The position numbers and the translations under genes were made by a program. A stretch of 49,841 nucleotides of DNA. It comes from Kofleriaceae bacterium. Lineage in GTDB: Bacteria > Myxococcota_A > Polyangia > Haliangiales > Haliangiaceae. Location of the stretch: contig JANXOP010000082.1 in assembly GCA_025357755.1 (NCBI GenBank), positions 1 to 49,841 on the forward strand, read 5' to 3'. Position 1 is the first letter of the stretch; each line of letters opens with the position of its first letter. Below the pieces are notes generated by a model. The model saw only the letters and a program-made list of their open reading frames with translations. It was not told the origin of the DNA and made no database searches. This document shows positions 15,909 through 23,283 of this stretch, piece after piece.

Positions 15909-17045
15909 GTGCGGATCGGTATGGTCGTGCCGTACGACCTCTCCGAGGAGGGCGGGGTCAAGAAGCACGCGATGCAGCTCGCGGCGACGCTGCGCTCGCT
16001 CGGCGACGAGGTCGACGTGATCGGTCCGAGCCGGCGTTCGGTGGGGCTCGAGCACGTGTTCACGTTCGGCGGCGTCGTCAACGTGCCGAGCAATGGCTCG
16101 GCGAATCACATCGGCCTGTTCTCGCGCCCGGATCGCGTGCGAGCGTTCGTGCGCGAGCGAGCGTATGACGTGCTCCACGTTCACGAGCCACTCGTGCCGG
16201 CGTTGCCGTACTACGCGATCTGGAGCGCGGGCGAGGCCGCGCGCATCGCGACCTTTCACGCCTACACCGAACATCAGAGTGCCTTCGGCCACGCCGTGCG
16301 GGTCGGGACCTCGGCGATCGCGCTCGGCATGTTCGATCGTGGCATCGCCGTGTCGCCGGCGGCGGCTCAGCTCGCCCGCACGACGTTCTCGCGGCCGCTC
16401 GCGATCATTCCGAATGGCATCGACCTCGGCAACTACCACCCGACACCCGCGCGCGACGTGCCCGGAGGTCCGGTGCGCTTGCTGTTCGTCGGTCACTGGC
16501 GCGATCCACGAAAGGGGCTCCCACACCTGCTCGATGCGTGCGCCGCGTTGTCGCGACCGTGGTCCCTCGATGTCGTTGGCGATGGTGGGGCGGTAGCCAA
16601 ACGCGAGCATCCGAACATTCGCTATCACGGCGCGATCGGCTCGGAGGCGCGGCTGCGCGAGTTGTACGCCGGATGCGACGTGTTCGTCGCGCCCTCGACC
16701 GGCATGGAGTCCTTCGGCATCGTGCTCCTCGAGGCGATGGCTGCTGGCCGCGCGATCGTGTGCTCCGACATCGAGGGCTATCGCGCGGTCTGCGGCACCG
16801 CCGCGGTGCTCGTCCCGCCGGGTGACAGCGGCGCCCTCGCGCGGGCGATCGAGGTGCTCACCGCGACCCCGGGAGCCCGCACGCAGCTCGTCGCCGCCGG
16901 CCGTGCGCGGGTCCAACAGTTCGATTGGGCCACGTTGGTCGGGGATGTTCGCGCCGAGTATCTCGCGGCGATCGCCGCGCGTCACGGCGAGGTTGCATCG
17001 CGCAAGCACGTCAGCCAGCGAACGAGGTCGAGACATACGCGATGA
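15909..17045 (+). CDS. GT4-family glycosyltransferase, PimA-like
   Basis: 378 aa from GTG 15909, which abuts the epimerase stop with no gap. The N-terminal Rossmann domain has IGMVVPYDLSEEGGVKKHA and DVLHVHEPLVPALPYYA, very close to the actinobacterial phosphatidylinositol mannosyltransferase PimA pattern. The C-terminal donor domain has IIPNGIDLGNYHP, LLFVGHWRDPRKG and the acidic FVAPSTGMESFGIVLLEA motif typical of retaining GT4 enzymes. PimA-like enzymes put a mannose or other sugar from a nucleotide donor onto a membrane lipid at the cytoplasmic face. The acceptor here is unknown. The stop overlaps the exporter start (ATGA), a strong sign that glycosylation and export belong together. Confidence 0.92.
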   Translation: MRIGMVVPYDLSEEGGVKKHAMQLAATLRSLGDEVDVIGPSRRSVGLEHVFTFGGVVNVPSNGSANHIGLFSRPDRVRAFVRERAYDVLHVHEPLVPALPYYAIWSAGEAARIATFHAYTEHQSAFGHAVRVGTSAIALGMFDRGIAVSPAAAQLARTTFSRPLAIIPNGIDLGNYHPTPARDVPGGPVRLLFVGHWRDPRKGLPHLLDACAALSRPWSLDVVGDGGAVAKREHPNIRYHGAIGSEARLRELYAGCDVFVAPSTGMESFGIVLLEAMAAGRAIVCSDIEGYRAVCGTAAVLVPPGDSGALARAIEVLTATPGARTQLVAAGRARVQQFDWATLVGDVRAEYLAAIAARHGEVASRKHVSQRTRSRHTR

Positions 17046-19441
17046 TCTGGTTGGTGCGGCTCGCGGTGCGACGCGCGCGCTGGGTGATCGCGATCGGCTT
17101 CGCGATCGTGTGTGTGAGTGGAGTCCTGGCATCGCGCCTTTCGCTGCAGACCGATCTCGCCGAGCTACTTCCCGCACGGGCGCCGAGCGTGATCGCGCTG
17201 CGTGCGCTCGCGAAGCGAGTCGGAGGCACCGGCAACGTCGCGATCGCGATCGAGTCGATCGATGGTCGACCGCAGGCCTTGCGGGCGTACGTACCAGAGC
17301 TCGCGACCGCGCTCCGCGCGAAGCTCGGAACGCGCTTGTTATCGCTGCGCTACCGCCGCACCGAGATCGAGCAGTACTACCGACGCTTCGCGGCGTACTA
17401 CGTCGCGTTCGCGGATCTCGAGCGCTGGACCGAGCGCACCGAGCATGCAGTCGGGATCCGCGAGAATCCGCTCTACTTCGACCTCGACGACCATGACGAC
17501 GTCGCGGAGCTCGCCGACGAGCTGCGCGCCTCGCGGACCCGACTCGAGCCGAGCAATGCCGCCGATCCGGACTCCGGCTTGTTCATGACCGAACACGGTG
17601 CGCTCGCGGTGATCTTCGTTCGGCCCGCGGCCGACAGCCTCGATCTCGGAGCCTCCGAGGGGCTGTTGCACGAGATCGAGGGCATCGTCGCGGCCACTCA
17701 TCCGGAGCGCGCGGGCGCGCGGATCGCAGGCTACACCGGCTCGATCCCGAGCGCGCTCTCGGAGGTCGAAGCGGTACGTCACGACATCGCGAGCACCTCG
17801 ATCCTCGTGCTCGTGTGCGTGGGTGGCGTCGTGATCTGGTACTTCCGCGGTGTCCGCGAGCTGTTCCTACTCGGCGCACCCCTCGTCGTCGGGATCGCCG
17901 TCGCGCTCGGGTTCGCGGAGCTCGCGATCGGCCACCTCAACGCGCAGACCGCGTTTCTCGGCTCGGTGATCGTGGGCACCGGGATCAACTACGGAGTGAT
18001 CCTGCTCGATCGGTTTCGACAACATCGCTGGCAAGGCGATCGCACCGAGGTCGCGATCGTCGCCGCATGTGCGGGCACGCTGCAAGCGACCTCGGTGGCA
18101 GCGGCGGCGACCGCGATCGCGTTCGGGACGCTCGCCGCCGGTGAGGTCGAGAGCTTTCGCCAGTTCGGCTGGATCGGCGGGCTCGGGATCCTCGCGTGCT
18201 GGCTCGCGACGTTCACGATCGTGCCCGCATGCCTCGTGCTCCTCGACCATCGTCCGCAACCACCGCGCAGGACACGCCCGCTCGAGACGATGTGTCGCGC
18301 GATCGGCGAGCTCGCGACGCGGGCACCGCGCACGGTGATCGCGGCCGTCACCGCGCTCGCCCTCACCGGGGCGGCGCTCGCGATCCACGCGCGCGATCAC
18401 GCGGTCGAGACCGACATGCACGCGCTCGCGACGCGCTCCTCGAGCATCGATGGGATCGAGCGGCTCGATAACCGGCTGCGCGCGATGGACGACCGGTCCT
18501 CGACACCGGCGGTGATCGCGACCGAGCAACGAAGCGATGCGCGGCCGGTGTGCGCCGAGCTCAATCGCCGAGCCAAGACCGACCTCGCCGGGGTCGTCGT
18601 GCGTTGCTACACGGTCGATGATCTGTTCCCCGAGGACCTCGAGCGGCGAGCGCCGCTCCTCGCGCGCCTGCGGACATCGGTGGCCAAGATCGAGCTCGAC
18701 GAGATCGCCCCCGCCGATCGCGCGGAGCTCGCCGAGTTGACCCGCGCCCTCGCCGAGCACCCGCCGGGTGACAGCGATCTGCCCCCCGAGCTGTCGGAGT
18801 ATTTTCTCGAGCGCGATGGCTCGCTGGGCAAGCTCGCGTATGTCGATCCCGTCGACGAGCACCTCGAGCCGAACCTGTATCGCCTGACCGATGCGATCCG
18901 CGAGATCCACCTGCCCTCGGGCAAGGTCGTCTCTTCGAGCGGCGAGCTGGTCGTGTTCGCCGATGTCCTGCGCGCGGTGCGTCGTGATAGCCGCACGCTC
19001 ACGGCCGCGGCAGCCGGACTCGTGCTGCTCGTGCTCGTCGTCATCACACGGCGGGGCGCCACGATCGCGCGCGTCGGCTTCGCGCTCGCGGCCGGCGTGG
19101 CGGTCATGCTCGGCATCGCGGTGGTGACCGGGCAGAAGCTGAACTTCTTCAACTTCGTCGCCCTGCCGACGACGTTCGGGGTCGGCATCGACTACGCGAT
19201 CAACATCGAGGAGCGGATCCGCCAGCGCGGTGGCCGCGCGATCGCGCAGGCCATCGCCGAAGCCGGGCCGGCGGTCGTGCTCGCCTCGCTGACCTCGATC
19301 CTCGGATACGCCTCGCTGTTGATCGCGGATAGCCGCGCCCTCGCGTCGTTCGGTGCGCTCGCCATGCTGGGCGAGCTCGCGTGCATCGTCCTCGCGATCA
19401 CGCTGATCCCCGCGTTGTGGGCCGTGCGTCGTGACGGCTAG
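17042..19441 (+). CDS. MMPL/RND-family lipid exporter (HpnN-like)
   Basis: 799 aa from ATG 17042 (longer frames run into the glycosyltransferase gene). Two homologous halves each contain one N-terminal helix (RRARWVIAIGFAIVCVSGVL; APRTVIAAVTALALTGAALA), a large periplasmic loop, then five helices, twelve in all. The loops and helix spacing resemble HpnN, the hopanoid exporter, and mycobacterial MmpL. The second half has the family motif GVGIDYAINIEERI with Asp717-Tyr718. The matching place in the first half reads GTGINYGVILLDRF, with Asn316 in place of the usual Asp. In MmpL3 both Asp-Tyr pairs serve proton relay, so the exporter may be asymmetric. The cargo is probably the glycolipid made by the flanking enzymes. 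Confidence 0.88.
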   Translation: MIWLVRLAVRRARWVIAIGFAIVCVSGVLASRLSLQTDLAELLPARAPSVIALRALAKRVGGTGNVAIAIESIDGRPQALRAYVPELATALRAKLGTRLLSLRYRRTEIEQYYRRFAAYYVAFADLERWTERTEHAVGIRENPLYFDLDDHDDVAELADELRASRTRLEPSNAADPDSGLFMTEHGALAVIFVRPAADSLDLGASEGLLHEIEGIVAATHPERAGARIAGYTGSIPSALSEVEAVRHDIASTSILVLVCVGGVVIWYFRGVRELFLLGAPLVVGIAVALGFAELAIGHLNAQTAFLGSVIVGTGINYGVILLDRFRQHRWQGDRTEVAIVAACAGTLQATSVAAAATAIAFGTLAAGEVESFRQFGWIGGLGILACWLATFTIVPACLVLLDHRPQPPRRTRPLETMCRAIGELATRAPRTVIAAVTALALTGAALAIHARDHAVETDMHALATRSSSIDGIERLDNRLRAMDDRSSTPAVIATEQRSDARPVCAELNRRAKTDLAGVVVRCYTVDDLFPEDLERRAPLLARLRTSVAKIELDEIAPADRAELAELTRALAEHPPGDSDLPPELSEYFLERDGSLGKLAYVDPVDEHLEPNLYRLTDAIREIHLPSGKVVSSSGELVVFADVLRAVRRDSRTLTAAAAGLVLLVLVVITRRGATIARVGFALAAGVAVMLGIAVVTGQKLNFFNFVALPTTFGVGIDYAINIEERIRQRGGRAIAQAIAEAGPAVVLASLTSILGYASLLIADSRALASFGALAMLGELACIVLAITLIPALWAVRRDG

Positions 19442-20864
19442 ACGGGCCGCGGCGCTGTTGATCGCGTGCACCGTACTGCGCGTGGTCTCGCTGTATCGGC
19501 CGTGCTTGTCGGATGACGAGGCGATCTACGCGGTGACCGGGCGCGAGATGCTGACCCACCACGCCCTGTATCGCGACATCGTCGATCACAAGCCACCCGC
19601 GATCTACGTGCTCGACGCGCTCGCGCAGGCGCTGGGTGGCATGGTGGTGCTTCACGTGCTGTTGATCCTCGCCGTGTGGGCGACCGGCCTCTTGCTCGCG
19701 CGGATCGTGCGAGGCGATGCCGGCTGGATCGCGGCCCTGCTGTGGTGTGTCTTCACGACGACGCTGATCGATGTCGATGCACTCGCCGCGAACTGCGAGC
19801 TGTGGATGATGTTGCCGCTGGTCGGCGCGGTCGCGGCGTTTCTCGAGGAGCGGCTCGTGCTCGCCGGGGCGCTCGTCGGGATCGCGATGCTGTTCAAGTA
19901 CCAGGCAGGGATCCAGCTCCCGCTGTTCGCGGTGACCTGGCTCGCGCATCACCGGTGGCGCGCGCTCCCGGGGCTCGCTCGCCTCGCGCTGGGCACGGCC
20001 CTCCCGCTCGCGGCCACGGTGCTCGCGTTCGCGGCCACCGGAACGCTCGCGTCCGCGCGCTTCTGGTTCTTGTTCAACTTCTCGTACATCGACGCCGGGC
20101 CCCCGCTCGCCGAGCGTCTCGTTCGCTTGGTCGTGCGCGGCGGGCTCGTTGCAGGTTCGGCGGCGCTGCTCTACGGCTGCGCGATCGCGGGCATGCGCGA
20201 GGCGTGGATGACCGCGCGAGGCAGGTTCGTCCTCGGCTGGCTGGTCGTCAGCGCGCTGTGTGTCGGTCTCGGTGGCCGGTTCTTCGGTCACTACTTCCAT
20301 CAGTTGACCGCGCCGTTGTGCGTGCTCGCCGCTCCGGTCGCGGTCCGCGTGGCGAGCCGGCGGTGGTTCACCGCCGCGCTCGTGTTGCCTGCGGCGATCT
20401 ATCTCGTCCTCGGCGTCCTCCACACGCGCGTGATGGTGTGGGCCGGCGAGCCCGATCCGGACTACCGCGGAGTGATCGCGCGCCTCGATGCGCTCGCACC
20501 GCGCACGGCGACGATCTGCATCTGGGGGAATTCGCCGGTCCTGTACTTCGAAGCCGAACGACCACTCGGGTGCAGGTTCACGTTCGCGAACTACCTGACC
20601 GGCTTGGTGGCGGGCGAGCCGCGCAAGGATGCGGCGTCGCACGTGGTGCCCGAGGCGTGGACGATGTTCGAAGCCGACCTCGTCGAACGGCGGCCCGACT
20701 TCATCCTCGACGCGTCGCCGGGTGACGTCGCGTTCTACGGCGCGTTTCCACCGGACCACTTTGCGATCCTGGCGCGGGCGCTGCGCTGTGGCTATCGGGA
20801 TGTCGCGACGGTCGACGGCATCCGGATCTTCGAGCGTCTCGCGACTCGCTCGTGTCAGTACTGA
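19431..20864 (+). CDS. ArnT/PMT-like membrane glycosyltransferase (GT39/GT83 type)
   Basis: 477 aa from GTG 19431, overlapping the exporter gene by 11 bp. It is a polytopic protein whose first periplasmic loop has LSDDEAIYAVTGREML and DHKPPAIYVLDAL. This is the acidic-residue and HKPP pattern of undecaprenyl/dolichyl-phosphate-sugar transferases such as ArnT and protein O-mannosyltransferases. About ten hydrophobic segments follow, with a soluble C-terminal tail (from about residue 340) containing RTATICIWGNSPVLYFEAER. Enzymes of this type move a sugar from a polyprenyl-phosphate carrier onto lipid A, protein or glycan in the periplasm. As last gene of the operon it could modify the exported product. 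Donor and acceptor are unknown. Confidence 0.87.
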   Translation: MTARRAAALLIACTVLRVVSLYRPCLSDDEAIYAVTGREMLTHHALYRDIVDHKPPAIYVLDALAQALGGMVVLHVLLILAVWATGLLLARIVRGDAGWIAALLWCVFTTTLIDVDALAANCELWMMLPLVGAVAAFLEERLVLAGALVGIAMLFKYQAGIQLPLFAVTWLAHHRWRALPGLARLALGTALPLAATVLAFAATGTLASARFWFLFNFSYIDAGPPLAERLVRLVVRGGLVAGSAALLYGCAIAGMREAWMTARGRFVLGWLVVSALCVGLGGRFFGHYFHQLTAPLCVLAAPVAVRVASRRWFTAALVLPAAIYLVLGVLHTRVMVWAGEPDPDYRGVIARLDALAPRTATICIWGNSPVLYFEAERPLGCRFTFANYLTGLVAGEPRKDAASHVVPEAWTMFEADLVERRPDFILDASPGDVAFYGAFPPDHFAILARALRCGYRDVATVDGIRIFERLATRSCQY

Positions 20865-20912
20865 GCGCCCATCGCGGCGAAGAGTTGGACTCATGCACGC
20901 CGAGCTCGCTTC

Positions 20913-21542
20913 TCAGATGCCGCTGAACGTCGTGACCTCGCTGTCGTCTTGATCGTCAGCGGCACCGAGAAGCTCTTCGACCGTCGACGGAGGCTCGTAG
21001 GGTGGATACGCGAGACCGAGGTCGAGCATAGTCGCCTCGTAGTCGTGCGTGACGACCCCCGAAGTCACCATCGTCACCTCTGCATAGAAGATCATGATCG
21101 TGTAGTTCGCGGTCTCGAGGCCCAGGATCTCGTAGTTTCCGTGCTCGTCGGTGATCGCCGTCTGATCCCCGTTTGCGCCTCGTGCGATCACCGTACAGCC
21201 CACCAACGACGTGCCATCGCGCGAGTTCGTCACGTGGCCACGGATCGCGTGGCGCTCGTGAACTTGCTGATTGGCCAGCATCTGGGCCTTCGCGAGCGCG
21301 GCGCCGACGTCCTGTCCGTCATCTTCGATCGCCTCGTGGTCAGCGGCCACGGCGACGTCGAGCGTCGGCGTCGGCGTCGGCGTCGGCGTCGACGCTCGTG
21401 GCCGGAGTGCCGCGCGAGTCACCGGCGGTGGAGGCGCGGCCTCCGCGATCGCCGCGATCTCCGACGACGGTCGCGTCGCGCGGCCAGCGACGAGGCCCAC
21501 GATGCCGCACACGCCTGCAAAGACGAGGGATCCTAGCTGCAT
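20913..21542 (-). CDS. Membrane-anchored protein with carboxypeptidase-regulatory-like domain
   Basis: 209 aa. A hydrophobic N-terminus (LVFAGVCGIVGLVAG) serves as signal anchor. A Pro/Thr linker (PTPTPTPT, encoded by a GGCGTC-type tandem repeat at about 21364-21392) leads to an acidic helix and then to residues about 98-150, a CarboxypepD_reg-like beta-sandwich: IRGHVTNSRDGTSLVGCTV, DEHGNYEILGLETANYTI. These domains occur in many secreted myxobacterial proteins and in TonB-dependent receptors as structural modules. The acidic C-terminus (GAADDQDDSEV) has no known motif. The start is uncertain because GGAGG lies directly against the ATG, too close to serve it well. It is divergent from the lipoprotein gene at 21661 and convergent with the operon ending at 20864. 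Confidence 0.75.
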   Translation of the reverse strand: MQLGSLVFAGVCGIVGLVAGRATRPSSEIAAIAEAAPPPPVTRAALRPRASTPTPTPTPTLDVAVAADHEAIEDDGQDVGAALAKAQMLANQQVHERHAIRGHVTNSRDGTSLVGCTVIARGANGDQTAITDEHGNYEILGLETANYTIMIFYAEVTMVTSGVVTHDYEATMLDLGLAYPPYEPPSTVEELLGAADDQDDSEVTTFSGI

Positions 21543-21635
21543 CCTCCAGCGATACGCCGTGGGCCGGCGGGTCGCGAGGTCTCGCTGTTAACGGCTCTGC
21601 AAACCCTGCCACGCGCTCGTAGCGTCGCGGTGTCG

Positions 21636-21647
21636 CACCGTACGGTG
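21636..21647. promoter_or_regulatory. Perfect 12-bp palindrome upstream of lipoprotein gene
   Basis: CACCGTACGGTG reads identically on both strands and ends 13 nt before the ATG at 21661, in the 118-bp divergent region between two envelope genes. It could be an operator or a small stem in the leader. No regulator gene sits next to it. Confidence 0.3.
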
Positions 21648-21660
21648 TTAGAGTACGCGC

Positions 21661-22287
21661 ATGCGGTACGCGGTTGGTGCATTCGTCGTCGTGGTCGCGT
21701 GCAGCTACACGCGACCCGCGGATGTCGTCGATGATGGCCGGCATCCAATCGATATGAGCTCGGGGTCGGGATCGGGATCGGGATCGGGATCGGGCTCCGG
21801 TACGTGTACGGCGAAGGCCAGCTACGGTGCCGTCTCGTTTGCGCCTGGCGAAAATGCGGCGTTCAATGTCGCCGCCGCTGGCTCGACCCCTCACTACACG
21901 TTCTGGCAGGGCGACCTCCACGATGGCAGCAACATCGGAAGCATCCAGCTCACCGCCGGGCTCGCTCCGTTCGCGGGCGACCCGACACCAGGCTCCTTCA
22001 CGCTCGGCGCCGACCTGAACTTCCAGACCTGCGGGGTCTGCGTCGCGGTCGCGACCAAGGGTACGAGCTCGAGCGGCTTCGCGGAGTATTACATCGCGAC
22101 GGCGGGCACCTTGGCGGTCACCGTCGTCCCTCCCGCGTCGGGTGCGGGCCAGTTCACGGCCGAGCTCTCCGGAGCCACGTTCGTGCACGTGGTCACGACG
22201 AATGGCGAGCCGACGACGACGCTCGATCCATCGTGTACGACCGCGATCGATCACCTGAGCTTCGACCTCACCGCCGGCGCGATGTAG
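21661..22287 (+). CDS. Lipoprotein with Ser-Gly linker and beta-rich domain
   Basis: 208 aa. Lipobox VVAC (Cys14) in a short signal. A flexible linker of alternating Ser and Gly (residues about 34-47), encoded by a GGATCG tandem repeat, joins the anchor to a beta-rich domain with SYGAVSFAPGENAAFNV, FWQGDLHDGSN and a CGVC pair. I do not recognise the family. Gly-Ser linkers behind lipoboxes are frequent in myxobacterial surface proteins. The domain ends with a hydrophobic strand (LSFDLTAG) and the gene stops four bases before the convergent TPR gene. It is presumably displayed on the outer membrane, with unknown function. Confidence 0.78.
   Translation: MRYAVGAFVVVVACSYTRPADVVDDGRHPIDMSSGSGSGSGSGSGSGTCTAKASYGAVSFAPGENAAFNVAAAGSTPHYTFWQGDLHDGSNIGSIQLTAGLAPFAGDPTPGSFTLGADLNFQTCGVCVAVATKGTSSSGFAEYYIATAGTLAVTVVPPASGAGQFTAELSGATFVHVVTTNGEPTTTLDPSCTTAIDHLSFDLTAGAM
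21761..21800 (+). repeat. Imperfect 6-bp tandem repeat coding a Ser-Gly linker
   Basis: About six copies of GGATCG/GGGTCG in a row lie inside the lipoprotein gene. The 6-bp unit keeps the frame, so slippage would lengthen or shorten the linker without breaking the protein. Confidence 0.85.
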
Positions 22288-22290
22288 CTG

Positions 22291-23283
22291 CTAGTAGCTG
22301 CGCGAGAAGGTGAGGCCGATGTGATCGGCACCGATGCTCGGAACGACGAGTGCGGCGCTTTCGGCTTTCGGATCGTGGCTGCCGCGAATCCAGAGATAGA
22401 TCGCGACCCCGGTCACGGCGACCGCCGCGACGCCGAGTCCCTGCGCGACGTAGTGGCGCGTGTTCGCATCGTCGTAGAGCGAGCTCTGCCGCATGTTGTC
22501 GGGCTCCTTGCGCGCATCGTCGAGGAGCCCACGCCCCCAGAGCTCGAACCCGATCGCGCCACCCGCGAGCACGACCGCGGCAACCGTCGCGACGACCGCA
22601 CCCGTATGCGCATGCGCGGGCACCTCGCCATGCGTTGATGGGGCCTGGTCGATCGGCTTCTCCCGTGCGACCACGGGGACGTCAAGTGCCGCCGGATGAT
22701 CGAGCGTCGAGAGTTTCGGGACATCGATGACCTTGGCATCGTGCTCGATCGCGAGGTCGAGCTCGGTCGCCCAGGGCTTCGCGTTCGGTGCCGTGGCCGC
22801 GAGCTTGTAGTGGCCACCGTCGAGCGGCAGCGCACTACCCCACGTGCCCGGGAGCACGACCTCGCCGTCGAGCTTGATCTCGAGGCCCGGGAGCTTCGCG
22901 TCGCTCGCGACCTGGATCGTCAGCTTCGAGAGCCGCGCGGCGAGCTTCTGCGCGCGAACATGCGCGACGCTCGCGAGCTTGGCCTCGCCCTTGTCGCCGC
23001 GGGTCTGGCGCTCGACCTCCGTGAACAGGCCCCACGCAGTGGTGAGCTGGCCGTTCTTCTCGCGACAGTCACCGAGGTTGAGGAGCGTCGTGATCGCGGG
23101 ATCGAGCTTCTGGCTGCTCTCGAACTTGTCGCACGCCTCGGCGAACTTCTTCTGGGTCATCAACGCCTTGCCGTCGTCGAACAAGGCTTCGGCCTGCGCG
23201 CTCGCCGCGGGCTTGGCGTTCACCGTTGCAACGAGGCCGACGAGGCTGACGACCACCGCAGAGACGATCCAGTATTTCTTCAT
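22291..23283 (-). CDS. Periplasmic TPR protein with two C-terminal membrane segments
   Basis: 330 aa from ATG 23283, which overlaps the kinase stop by ATGA. Further upstream codons are shadow. A signal peptide (KKYWIVSAVVVSLVGLVA) is followed by a TPR-like helical repeat (AEALFDDGKALMTQKKFAEA, then TTLLNLGDCREKNGQLTTAW), a helical stretch, and a PEGA-like beta segment (LTIQVASDAKLPGLEIKLDG). Two hydrophobic segments (VVATVAAVVLAGGAIGFEL and LGVAAVAVTGVAIYLWI) lie in the last third. The overall plan is the same as in the protein at 28130-29092. Coupling to a transmembrane Ser/Thr kinase suggests it works in the kinase's envelope pathway, possibly as a partner of its outer domain. This is inference. 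Confidence 0.82.
   Translation of the reverse strand: MKKYWIVSAVVVSLVGLVATVNAKPAASAQAEALFDDGKALMTQKKFAEACDKFESSQKLDPAITTLLNLGDCREKNGQLTTAWGLFTEVERQTRGDKGEAKLASVAHVRAQKLAARLSKLTIQVASDAKLPGLEIKLDGEVVLPGTWGSALPLDGGHYKLAATAPNAKPWATELDLAIEHDAKVIDVPKLSTLDHPAALDVPVVAREKPIDQAPSTHGEVPAHAHTGAVVATVAAVVLAGGAIGFELWGRGLLDDARKEPDNMRQSSLYDDANTRHYVAQGLGVAAVAVTGVAIYLWIRGSHDPKAESAALVVPSIGADHIGLTFSRSY

Noticed and set aside
21761-21800. CRISPR-like or regulatory repeat
   Set aside because: The units are contiguous 6-bp copies in frame inside a gene, with no spacers.
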